Source of the DNA: Acidimicrobiales bacterium
Lineage (GTDB): Bacteria; Actinomycetota; Acidimicrobiia; Acidimicrobiales; Poriferisodalaceae
Assembly (NCBI GenBank): GCA_020439485.1
Contig: JAGQSP010000447.1
Coordinates: forward strand, 1 to 5,928
DNA: 5,928 nt
Direction: 5' to 3'
The notes under the pieces were generated by a model, which did not search any database, was not told the DNA's origin, and was given only the letters and a program-made list of their open reading frames with translations. Within the stretch, counting starts at the first letter, position 1. Every line of letters begins with the position of its first letter. Made by a program: the position numbers and the translations under genes. Positions 1 to 5,558 of the stretch are shown here, one piece after another.

Positions 1-324
1 CCATACCCACAGCACGACCTGTTCTGGCGTATCGCCAGCCAGGGGGCCATGCGCCGGGGCCGGTTCAAGTACGTGCGCGACCTTCGGCCGAGGCCGGTGT
101 TAGGGGCCTGGCCCAGGTACCCAGGCGAGTACCACCTGCTATATGACGTGACGGTCGACGGGCGCGAGGCAGCCCAGATAGCCAGGCATCATCCCGACAT
201 CGTCGCCGAGATGAGCCAGGCGTGGGATGTGTACGACGCCGACCTGTTGACGTATCCGCCCAACCACCCCAACCTCCCTCGACACGCGTCTGCCGGAAAG
301 CCGGCCGTCAGCCAACCCGACTGA
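1..324 (+). CDS. Sulfatase (arylsulfatase family), C-terminal fragment
   Basis: The reading frame is open from the first base and ends at TGA 322-324, giving 107 visible residues; the N-terminal catalytic part, with the Cys/Ser that becomes formylglycine, lies outside the window. The match is to the C-terminal subdomain of alkaline-phosphatase-fold sulfatases. A strand-like segment (residues 15-27, GAMRRGRFKYVRD) resembles the usual 'gavRdgrwKlir' stretch. It is followed by LYDVTVDGREAAQIA (47-61), equivalent to 'LYDLxxDPxExxNLA', then HPDIVAEMSQAWDVYDADLL (64-83) and a final YPP. Such enzymes hydrolyse sulfate esters. The family's usual Asp-Pro before the Glu is Asp-Gly here. The last 20 or so residues are Pro/Ala-rich and look like an unstructured tail. 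The ATG at 49 is internal, not a start. The next gene is 96 bp downstream on the same strand, so co-transcription is possible. The substrate, and whether the protein is secreted, cannot be judged. Confidence 0.75.
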   Translation, partial: PYPQHDLFWRIASQGAMRRGRFKYVRDLRPRPVLGAWPRYPGEYHLLYDVTVDGREAAQIARHHPDIVAEMSQAWDVYDADLLTYPPNHPNLPRHASAGKPAVSQPD

Positions 325-408
325 CCGGGGCGCCCGCCTCGGGCCGCGGCGGTGATCAACGAGTGCGCTCGGACGGTGTCCAGCGCCTACGCTGCGGGCG
401 TCCACGAC

Positions 409-418
409 AGGGGAGGGG
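409..418 (+). promoter_or_regulatory. Shine-Dalgarno site that fixes the LLM oxidoreductase start
   Basis: The purine run AGGGGAGGGG sits 2 bases before ATG 421, with AGGGG 7 bases and GGAGG 4 bases away. This favours ATG 421 over the in-frame GTG at 352, which has no comparable site and would add 23 residues unlike the family's N-terminus. A TANNNT-type -10 candidate, TACGCT, lies at 388-393. It would give a leader of roughly 20 bases, but no convincing -35 box is present. Confidence 0.6.
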
Positions 419-420
419 TC

Positions 421-1455
421 ATGCGGATTTCGGTCTCGATAGGCAGCGCGTACTACGACGGTGAAAACTGGCAGGACGTCGTCGAGTATGTGAAGGCCGC
501 CGACCGTCTGGGCGTCGACAGCGCCTGGTCGGCCGAAGCATGGGGTATGGAGGCGGTCACCCCGCTGGCCTACATGGCCGGCATCACCGAACAGATCAAG
601 CTCGGCAGCGGCATCATGCAGATCAACGCCCGCACACCGGGCACTGCGGTGCTCACCGCTCTGTCGATGGCCCAGATCTCAGGCGACCGTTTCATACTGG
701 GACTCGGCGTCAGCGGCCCCCAGGTTGTCGAGGGTTGGCACGGCGTGGGTTTCGCAAAGCCGCTCGGGCGCTTGCGCGAGTACATCGAGATCGTGCGCAT
801 GGGGCTCAGGGGCGAACGGTTGGTCTATGAGGGTGAGCACTATGTGTTGCCCCGACCGGGTGGCGAGGGCAAGGCCCTCAAGTCGTCGATCCCGCCTCGC
901 CCCGACCTGCCCATCTATCTGGCGACTTTGGGCCCCAAGGCGCTGGAGCTGACGGGCCAGTTGGCCGACGGCTGGCTGGGTACCTCGTTCATTCCCGAGG
1001 CCGCCGACACCATGATCGGCAAGATCGCCGCAGGCGCCGAGGCCGCTGGTCGCTCCATCGACGACATCGACATCCAGGTCAACGCCACCATCGAGGTTTC
1101 CGACGACGTCGACTCGCTGATCGCCAAACACAAGCCGGGCATGGCATTCACCTTGGGAGGCATGGGATCGGCCAGCACGAACTTCTACAACGCGGCGATC
1201 TCGCGAGCCGGGTATTCGGACATCGCCGCCGAGGTGCAGCGCCTGTGGGTAGAGGGTGACAAGGCGGCGGCAACCGCAGCAGTCCCAGACGAGTTGGTGT
1301 TGGCAGCAAACATCATCGGCACGCCAGACATGGTTCGCAGCCGCATTGGCGTGTACCGAGACGCAGGCGTCAAGTGCCTGCGGGTTCGGCCCGTTGGCAA
1401 GACCCCTGCCCAGCAGATCGAACACCTCGAGATGGTCATGGACCTGGTCGACTGA
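421..1455 (+). CDS. LLM class (luciferase-like) F420/flavin-dependent oxidoreductase
   Basis: This 344-residue protein has the length and architecture of bacterial-luciferase-like TIM-barrel oxidoreductases, which transfer hydride using F420 or FMN on substrates that are mostly unknown. Visible family blocks are: the first strand with a DRLGVDSAW helix-strand (residues 28-36); LGSGIMQINARTP (61-73), the usual 'lgtgi.q...RtP' strand and loop; ISGDRFILGLGVSGPQVVEG (86-105); the RLREYIEIVRMGLRGE helix (117-132); PIYLATLGPKALELTGQLAD (164-183); and a C-terminal IIGTPDMVRSRI segment (298-309). The GLGVSGPQ-EGWHG block resembles the subgroup containing Mycobacterium Rv3520c, from memory. Choosing between F420 and FMN by eye is not safe; the actinobacterial context favours F420. 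Only a weak promoter candidate lies directly upstream, so the gene may be read together with the sulfatase. It faces the acyl-CoA dehydrogenase, and a strong hairpin separates the two. Confidence 0.88.
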   Translation: MRISVSIGSAYYDGENWQDVVEYVKAADRLGVDSAWSAEAWGMEAVTPLAYMAGITEQIKLGSGIMQINARTPGTAVLTALSMAQISGDRFILGLGVSGPQVVEGWHGVGFAKPLGRLREYIEIVRMGLRGERLVYEGEHYVLPRPGGEGKALKSSIPPRPDLPIYLATLGPKALELTGQLADGWLGTSFIPEAADTMIGKIAAGAEAAGRSIDDIDIQVNATIEVSDDVDSLIAKHKPGMAFTLGGMGSASTNFYNAAISRAGYSDIAAEVQRLWVEGDKAAATAAVPDELVLAANIIGTPDMVRSRIGVYRDAGVKCLRVRPVGKTPAQQIEHLEMVMDLVD

Positions 1456-1459
1456 TCCC

Positions 1460-1494
1460 CGCCGTGGGTGGGTGCCAGGCACCCACCCACGGCG
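1460..1494. terminator. Perfect 17-bp inverted repeat, probable bidirectional terminator
   Basis: The left arm (1460-1476) and right arm (1478-1494) are exact reverse complements around a single centre base, A1477. The core is GGTGCCAGGCACC (1471-1483). As RNA the innermost pairs must open to form a loop, leaving about 15 very GC-rich pairs. It begins 4 bases after the LLM stop and ends 9 bases before the end of the acyl-CoA dehydrogenase gene, which is where a shared terminator for convergent genes belongs. Neither side carries a U-run, as is common for high-GC actinobacterial terminators. It could instead be one copy of a dispersed palindromic repeat; a single window cannot tell. Confidence 0.7.
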
Positions 1495-1503
1495 CAGGCG
1501 ATA

Positions 1504-2697
1504 TCAGGTGGGAATCTGGGTCCAGGGGACGTCCTTGTCGACACGCACGTCACCGGGCAGGCCCAGCACCCTTTCGCCGAGGATGTTGCGCATGATGTCG
1601 GACGTACCACCCTCGATGGTGTTGGCCTGAGAACGCAGGAACCAGCTGCTGAGCGTCCAGTGGGCGCGGCCGCCTTCTTCGGCATCTCGGTTCAGCGGAT
1701 AGCCGGGCTCGTGGATCATCCCGTCAACGCCCAGCAGATCCATGCACGTGTTCCAGATGCGCTGGTTGAGTTCGGCCGACGCCAGCTTGCCCACCGACCC
1801 CTCTGGGCCGGGGTTGCCCATCTTGGCGTTGGCGCGCGCCCGCAAAGTGGTGAGGCGGCCGACCTCGGCCTCGATCCACAGCCGGGCCACGCGATCTTGC
1901 ATGGACCGGTGGGCCACAGGGTCGAGCGACCCGGCCCGTTCGGCCCACAGGTGGACGAGTTGGCTGATGTTGCCAGAACCCTTCGGTGCGGTGCTGCCGC
2001 CGAGGGCGACGCGCTCGTTCATGAGGGTGGTTGTGGCCACCCGCCAGCCGTCGCCGACATCGCCCAGCAGATTCGAGTACGGCACCCGCACGTCGTCGAA
2101 GAAGACCTCGTTGAATTCGGCGCTGCCGGTGATCTGGTAGAGCGGCCTGATCTCGACCCCGGGCGAGTGCATGTCGAGGATGAAGTACGACAGTCCGCGG
2201 TGCTTGGGGACGTTGGGATCGGTCCGCACCAGCAGCATCCCGTAACGCGACACGTGGGCACCGCTGGTCCACACCTTCTGGCCATTGACGATCCACTCGT
2301 CGCCGTCGCGCACGGCACGGCTCGACAGGCCGGCCACGTCAGAGCCGTGCGACGGCTCGCTGAACATCTGGCACCAGATGTCCTCGCCGGTGAAGATGCG
2401 CTTCAGATACTTCTGGTGGTGTTCTTCCGAACCGTAGGTCAGCACGGTCGGCAGTCCCATGCCGATTCCGATGGTGTTGATCGAAAGGGGGTGGAAGTTG
2501 CGCCCGGCGTCGCGAATGGTGCGCTCGACGACCGTCTGCAGTGACGGCGACGCGTCGAGACCGCCCTTGCCCACCGGAAACTGCACCATCGCCAGGCCCG
2601 CGTCCCACAACGCTCCTCGAAACGTGACCTCGTCGGCGTCGATACCGACCTGATCGATGACTTCGCGGGTGAGCTGAGCGATCTGTTCTTCGGTCAT
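1504..2697 (-). CDS. Acyl-CoA dehydrogenase (FadE-type)
   Basis: This 397-residue flavoprotein would catalyse FAD-dependent alpha,beta-dehydrogenation of an acyl-CoA, passing electrons to electron-transfer flavoprotein. A short N-terminal helical part leads to AGLAMVQFPVGKGGL (33-47). The middle beta domain carries MFSEPSHGSDVAGLSSRAV (111-129), the ACAD signature with His where Ala usually stands in 'AGSD'. It also carries NGQKVWTSGAH (138-148) and the LLVRTDP strand (155-161), and FNEVFFDDVRVP (195-206) ends the domain. The C-terminal helical domain ends with NTIEGGTSDIMRNILGERVL (359-378). E362 is at the position of the MCAD-type catalytic glutamate, so the enzyme should be active. It is a little longer than typical 380-residue ACADs, with a loop of about 15 residues after NERVALGG (227-234). 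The start is certain because an in-frame stop lies 9-11 bases upstream. Chain length and substrate (fatty acid, steroid or alicyclic acid) cannot be read. It is divergent from the dioxygenase gene and may share its control region. Confidence 0.92.
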   Translation of the reverse strand: MTEEQIAQLTREVIDQVGIDADEVTFRGALWDAGLAMVQFPVGKGGLDASPSLQTVVERTIRDAGRNFHPLSINTIGIGMGLPTVLTYGSEEHHQKYLKRIFTGEDIWCQMFSEPSHGSDVAGLSSRAVRDGDEWIVNGQKVWTSGAHVSRYGMLLVRTDPNVPKHRGLSYFILDMHSPGVEIRPLYQITGSAEFNEVFFDDVRVPYSNLLGDVGDGWRVATTTLMNERVALGGSTAPKGSGNISQLVHLWAERAGSLDPVAHRSMQDRVARLWIEAEVGRLTTLRARANAKMGNPGPEGSVGKLASAELNQRIWNTCMDLLGVDGMIHEPGYPLNRDAEEGGRAHWTLSSWFLRSQANTIEGGTSDIMRNILGERVLGLPGDVRVDKDVPWTQIPT

Positions 2698-2703
2698 CGC
2701 ACC

Positions 2704-2709
2704 AAGCTA
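2704..2709 (-). promoter_or_regulatory. -10 box for a probably leaderless acyl-CoA dehydrogenase mRNA
   Basis: Read on the minus strand, TAGCTT lies exactly 6 bases before the ATG at 2697, the spacing that puts the transcription start at the A of ATG. The bases between (GGTGCG) make only a poor Shine-Dalgarno site. A TANNNT box just before the start codon is the known signature of leaderless genes in actinobacteria. No good -35 is seen. An alternative minus-strand promoter, TTGGCA (2756-2761) with a 16-bp spacer to TCAAAT (2734-2739), would give a leader of roughly 30 bases. Confidence 0.4.
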
Positions 2710-2735
2710 GATCGCGGCGAAGGCACCGACGCCAT

Positions 2736-2764
2736 TTGAAAAGCCTCTCTCACACTGCCAAAAT
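2736..2764 (+). promoter_or_regulatory. Candidate sigma-70/SigA promoter of the dioxygenase gene
   Basis: TTGAAA (2736-2741, 5/6 to the -35 consensus) is followed by a 17-bp spacer and CAAAAT (2759-2764, 4/6 to TATAAT). Transcription would start near 2771 and give a leader of about 26 bases containing the AAGGGGA ribosome site. This is the most A/T-rich stretch of the local sequence, as expected for a promoter. The first -10 base is off consensus, so the call is moderate. Confidence 0.45.
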
Positions 2765-2777
2765 GCTTAGAGGGGCT
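2742..2777. promoter_or_regulatory. Operator-like inverted repeat in the divergent control region
   Basis: AGCCTCTCT (2742-2750) and AGAGGGGCT (2769-2777) pair over 9 bp with one G-T mismatch, separated by 18 bases. The left arm abuts the candidate -35 box and the right arm covers the predicted start point of the dioxygenase mRNA. Both arms also flank the alternative minus-strand promoter. Two dyad-related arms with centres about 27 bp apart could hold a regulator on both genes. The transcript would include only part of the repeat, so a DNA operator is more likely than an RNA hairpin. No regulator gene is in the window. Confidence 0.3.
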
Positions 2778-2781
2778 AAAC

Positions 2782-2788
2782 AAGGGGA
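2782..2788 (+). promoter_or_regulatory. Shine-Dalgarno site choosing ATG 2797 for the dioxygenase
   Basis: AAGGGGA overlaps the first in-frame ATG (2788) and so cannot serve it properly, but it lies 8 bases before the next in-frame ATG at 2797. The start is therefore placed at 2797 (MTITDS...) rather than 2788 (MKPMTI...). The two differ by three residues only. Confidence 0.6.
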
Positions 2789-2796
2789 TGAAACCA

Positions 2797-3873
2797 ATGA
2801 CGATCACCGACTCTCCATCGGTTCCAATGCCAGAGGGCTTGGTTCAAGGGCCGGCCGCTTGGTACGGCCGAGACCTCGAGGCAGACGGTTCGTGGCTCGA
2901 ACACCTCAGCGAAGACGAGATCTCCGAGATCCTCGCTGCCGTCGAATCGGTAAACCAGCGAGGCCTGGCCATGCTGGACATGACGGCGGCCGACTTTCCG
3001 CTGCCGACCTTGGCCGCCCGCATGCGCGGCCTCGCCCGCGAGCTCGACCAGGGCCGGGGTTTCTGGGTGCTTCGGGGCCTGCCCATCGACCAGATGACCG
3101 AGCGCGACGCAGCATTCGCCTATTGGGGTTTGGGCCTGCACATGGGCACGCCCGTGTCGCAGAACGCTCGTGGCCACCTGCTCGGCCACGTGATCGACGA
3201 GGGCGTCGACTTCAAGACCAACGCCGGGGCCAGGGGCTACCAGACCCGTCTGCGCCTCCCGTATCACACCGACAGCTCTGACGTTGTCGGCCTGCTGTGC
3301 CTGAACCCGGCCAAGTCGGGCGGGCTCAGCTCTGTTGCGTCGACCACATCGGCCTACAACGAGGTCGTCAAGCGGCGCCCCGATCTGGCTCACCTGTGGT
3401 TCGAGCAGTGGCACTTCGACCGGCGCAACGAGCAGCAGCCCGGCCAAGACCCGTTCTACTTGACTCGGCTGGCAACCTGGGACGGCAGCAACCTGTCGAT
3501 CCGTTATGTGCGCAGCTTCCTCGAGTCGGCGCAGCGCCACGACGCGGTTCCCGCCCATACCGCTGACCAGACCGCGTTCCTCGAACTGGTCGACGAGATC
3601 TCCAACGAAGAAGGCTTCGCACTGAAGATGGACTTCAGGCCCGGCGACATGCAGTTCGTCTGCAACTACACGACGTTCCATTCGCGCACCGCCTACGAAG
3701 ACCACGAAGATCCGGCCAAGAAGCGCCACCTGCTGCGTCTTTGGCTGACCCTGCACGAGGGCCGTCCGATCCCCGACGACTTTGGGCGCGGTGCTCAGGC
3801 TGGCAAGGCGGGTCGCGGCGGCATTGAGCCCGTGCCTGGCGTCGCCGAGGAGATGGCGGGCACCTACGCCTGA
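2797..3873 (+). CDS. TauD/TfdA-family Fe(II)/2-oxoglutarate dioxygenase
   Basis: This 358-residue enzyme should use Fe(II), O2 and 2-oxoglutarate to hydroxylate or cleave an unknown substrate. The iron-binding triad is visible: H157-x-D159 in PYHTDSSDVVGLLCL, and distal H295 in NYTTFHSRTAY. R314 in RHLLRLWL sits where TauD-type enzymes place the Arg that binds 2-oxoglutarate. RGFWVLRGLP (87-96) and THxG-like GLHMGTPVSQN (113-123) are also typical. At 358 residues it is longer than true taurine dioxygenases (about 280), mainly because of an N-terminal segment of about 85 residues rich in acidic helix before the core. It looks closer to the broad 'TauD/TfdA-like domain' group than to characterised TauD, so taurine use should not be assumed. 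It is transcribed away from the acyl-CoA dehydrogenase and overlaps the 3' end of the opposing phosphoesterase gene by 10 bp. The tail after residue 327 is Gly-rich and probably flexible. Confidence 0.88.
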   Translation: MTITDSPSVPMPEGLVQGPAAWYGRDLEADGSWLEHLSEDEISEILAAVESVNQRGLAMLDMTAADFPLPTLAARMRGLARELDQGRGFWVLRGLPIDQMTERDAAFAYWGLGLHMGTPVSQNARGHLLGHVIDEGVDFKTNAGARGYQTRLRLPYHTDSSDVVGLLCLNPAKSGGLSSVASTTSAYNEVVKRRPDLAHLWFEQWHFDRRNEQQPGQDPFYLTRLATWDGSNLSIRYVRSFLESAQRHDAVPAHTADQTAFLELVDEISNEEGFALKMDFRPGDMQFVCNYTTFHSRTAYEDHEDPAKKRHLLRLWLTLHEGRPIPDDFGRGAQAGKAGRGGIEPVPGVAEEMAGTYA

Positions 3874-4724
3874 CGGCGTCTAGCCAACTCGGCGAACGGC
3901 GGCAGCGGGGTCTCCCACGACCTCGCTGCGCCGCCTACACCGACGACCAACTCGATGGGGTCGTTGCCGTGGCTCGTCCACCTCAGCTGATGCGCCTCGA
4001 GTTCGATGGTTGCCCAGCTGGCACTGGCGCGGCCCTGCGTGGTGTAACTCTCGGTGAGGCTCTGAAGCGACACATACGGAACGCCGTCGATTCGCGACAG
4101 GTTGTTCCAGTGCACGTGTCCTGCAACGCAGGCGGCCACGTTGCCGGCGGCCGAGATGACCTCTTGCGCGGCTCTGGCGTTCGAGTAGCCGCCGTACTGC
4201 GGGTTGGCCTCGAAGTAGAAGTTGCCGCGCATGGAAGCCGAGTCGAGCGGTATGTGGGTGAACACGATGCTGGGTAGGTCGGTGGCGGCCAGATCCGACT
4301 GCAGCCAGGCGAGATCGTCTGGGGCGATGGTCGGTTCGTGTGCGCCAGACATCGACGGGTCGGCCTGCCAGAACACCAGATGCCAACCTGCCAGGTCGAC
4401 CGAAGCCGATGCCATGGGGTGTGCGAGCAGCTCCTGGTTCTCGTCGACCGTCAGGTGAACGAGGTCGTGGTTGCCCATCAGGTGGGCCCGGGGTGCGGCG
4501 ACGGCATCAAATGACCTGGCAACCGCGTCGAGCGCTGCGCGGTCGGCCTCTGGATCGGTGTCGGTGATGCGGTCGCCCAACTCGACGACCATGTCGGGTT
4601 CATAGTCGGCGACGAAGCCCGCGAAGCGATCGAGCAATTCGGGGGCCAGCGAACCCTTCTTGGTCAGAGATTCGCGGCCGCAGTGAATGTCGGTGACGAG
4701 AGCGAGTCGGAGGCAGTCTGGCAT
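3864..4724 (-). CDS. Calcineurin-like metallophosphoesterase
   Basis: This 286-residue protein carries a complete dinuclear metallophosphoesterase site: D12-I-H14 (VTDIHCG), G50-D51-R52, G84-N85-H86-D87, H157 (FTHIPLD) and G202-H203-V-H205. It should hydrolyse a phosphomono- or diester in the cytosol, since no signal peptide is seen. The motif order and the short length resemble CpdA-like phosphodiesterases and ADP-ribose/CDP-alcohol-type phosphatases; the substrate is unknown. A GTG at 4775 would extend the protein by 17 residues, but it lies inside the divergent SDR gene and adds a sequence unlike the family. ATG 4724, just before LRLALVTDIH, is preferred. Minus-strand GAAGAT, 6 bases before that ATG (4731-4736), is a weak leaderless-type -10 box. 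The stop codon lies inside the last codons of the convergent dioxygenase gene, so no room is left for a terminator between them. Confidence 0.88.
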   Translation of the reverse strand: MPDCLRLALVTDIHCGRESLTKKGSLAPELLDRFAGFVADYEPDMVVELGDRITDTDPEADRAALDAVARSFDAVAAPRAHLMGNHDLVHLTVDENQELLAHPMASASVDLAGWHLVFWQADPSMSGAHEPTIAPDDLAWLQSDLAATDLPSIVFTHIPLDSASMRGNFYFEANPQYGGYSNARAAQEVISAAGNVAACVAGHVHWNNLSRIDGVPYVSLQSLTESYTTQGRASASWATIELEAHQLRWTSHGNDPIELVVGVGGAARSWETPLPPFAELARRRQA

Positions 4725-4756
4725 CGGCCCATCTTCGCGCGCCGACGACCCATGAC

Positions 4757-4762
4757 TAGGGT
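4757..4762 (+). promoter_or_regulatory. -10 box for a probably leaderless SDR mRNA
   Basis: TAGGGT lies exactly 6 bases before ATG 4769, the same spacing as TAGCTT before the acyl-CoA dehydrogenase. The bases between (TGGGCC after the box) hold no purine-rich ribosome site. A weak -35-like TTCGCG (4734-4739) is 17 bp upstream. The pattern fits transcription starting at the A of the start codon. The 44-bp gap to the divergent phosphoesterase start leaves little space for anything else. Confidence 0.45.
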
Positions 4763-4768
4763 TGGGCC

Positions 4769-5506
4769 ATGTCACGCCGAGTCGCCCTCATCCACAACAC
4801 CTCGTTCTATGTCGGGCCGCCGCTGGCCATGATCCTCGCCGAACGGGGCCACGATCTCGTTATCGGTGACCCACAAGAGGGCCTGGTCGACCAGCTCGAG
4901 CAGTTGGGCGCCAGCGTGGAGGTGGTCGAGGGCGTCGAACGAATGTCCGATCCGGACAACATCGCCAAGCTTGTGGACGCGGGCCTGCGCCGCTTTGGGC
5001 GCATCGACGCTGCTACGGCGTTCACCGGAAGGGTGGTAACCGGGTCGTTCGAGACTTCCAGCGTGGACGATCTCGACTCGGCCTACGCCGGTTGTCTACA
5101 AGAGCCGTTCCACTTCCTGAAGGCGGTGGTGCCGGTGATGGCTGACCAACGCGACGGTCAGGTTCTGCTGCTGACCAGCGCAACCGGTGCCAGGCCGACC
5201 AAGAATGCGCCGCTGTATTCGGCGGTCAGGGCCGGAGCCAACATGCTGGTGCGAAACGTCGCCGCCGAGTACGCGTCGCGCAACGTTCAGGTAAACGCTC
5301 TGGGCACCAACTTCATGGACTTCCCCGAGTTCAGGCGGGCTTCGGGTGCAGACGACCCCGACGTGAGGGCCCGCATCGAGGCGGGCGTTCCGATGCGGCG
5401 TCTAGGGACAGTCGACGAGTGCGCCGCGCTGTGCGCTGCGTTCTTGGACGGCTCCAGCCGCTTCACCACCGGTCAGTTCGTCGGGTTCGCCGGCGGGTGG
5501 GTGTAG
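4769..5506 (+). CDS. Atypical short-chain dehydrogenase/reductase (SDR) with YxxxR
   Basis: This 245-residue protein has the length and fold pattern of a classical SDR: a Rossmann beta-alpha start (VALIHNTSFYVGPPLAMILA, 5-24), a second strand ending in D34 (LVIGDP), S137 in LLLTSATG, Y150 exactly 13 residues later, an NVQVNALGTNF segment (172-182) matching the usual 'irvNaiaPg', and a C-terminal TGQFVGFAGGWV like 'tGq.l.vdGG'. Three key sites are off pattern. The cofactor loop TGxxxGxG is reduced to TSFYVG (11-16). The NNAG motif appears as AFTG (84-87). The catalytic YxxxK is YSAVR, with Arg at 154 (codon AGG). The Ser-Tyr pair remains, so either an altered activity or loss of redox function is possible. 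D34 after the second strand suggests NAD(H) rather than NADP(H) if a cofactor is bound. No partner gene lies on the same strand nearby, and katG downstream has its own promoter. Confidence 0.85.
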   Translation: MSRRVALIHNTSFYVGPPLAMILAERGHDLVIGDPQEGLVDQLEQLGASVEVVEGVERMSDPDNIAKLVDAGLRRFGRIDAATAFTGRVVTGSFETSSVDDLDSAYAGCLQEPFHFLKAVVPVMADQRDGQVLLLTSATGARPTKNAPLYSAVRAGANMLVRNVAAEYASRNVQVNALGTNFMDFPEFRRASGADDPDVRARIEAGVPMRRLGTVDECAALCAAFLDGSSRFTTGQFVGFAGGWV

Positions 5507-5527
5507 CAGCGGGCAACGTTGGCTCCA

Positions 5528-5548
5528 GATCTCATCGAAAGATGGATC
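5528..5548. terminator. Hairpin with GAAA tetraloop, possible SDR terminator
   Basis: GATC (5528-5531), a bulged T5532 and CATC (5533-5536) pair with GATG (5541-5544) and GATC (5545-5548) around the loop GAAA, a stable GNRA tetraloop. It starts 21 bases after the SDR stop. Only half the pairs are G-C and no U-run follows, so termination would be weak. It could instead be a structured spacer before the katG control region. A perfect 8-bp palindrome, CAACGTTG, lies just upstream at 5514-5521. Confidence 0.35.
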
Positions 5549-5558
5549 AAATAGAAAG

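Noticed and set aside
332..344. Short GC hairpin (GCCCG-CCT-CGGGC) after the sulfatase stop, as a terminator
   Set aside because: It has only 5 pairs and no U-run; such stems are frequent by chance at this GC content.
352..420. GTG-initiated N-terminal extension of the LLM oxidoreductase
   Set aside because: It lacks a ribosome site and adds 23 non-homologous residues; a strong purine-rich site lies directly before ATG 421.
679..1482. A 267-codon open frame on the minus strand across the LLM oxidoreductase gene
   Set aside because: It is a shadow frame rich in Gly/Val/Asp/Arg with no family resemblance, and it runs through the probable terminator at 1460-1494.
1468..2544. A 358-codon open frame on the plus strand opposite the acyl-CoA dehydrogenase gene
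   Set aside because: The translation is low-complexity Ala/Gly/Val/His/Arg text with no domain, typical of the antisense frame of a high-GC gene. The minus-strand frame has full ACAD motifs.
2776..3756. A 326-codon open frame on the minus strand across the dioxygenase gene
   Set aside because: It is antisense to a clear Fe(II)/2OG dioxygenase, lacks recognisable motifs, and its ATG has no supporting promoter or ribosome site.
2797..3873. Naming the dioxygenase tauD (taurine dioxygenase)
   Set aside because: The iron and 2-oxoglutarate residues only show the superfamily. The length and N-terminal part differ from true TauD, and no taurine or sulfonate transport genes are nearby.
4725..4775. 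GTG-initiated 17-residue extension of the metallophosphoesterase
   Set aside because: It would overlap the divergent SDR start and its probable promoter, and the extension does not resemble the family N-terminus, which begins just before the DxH motif.
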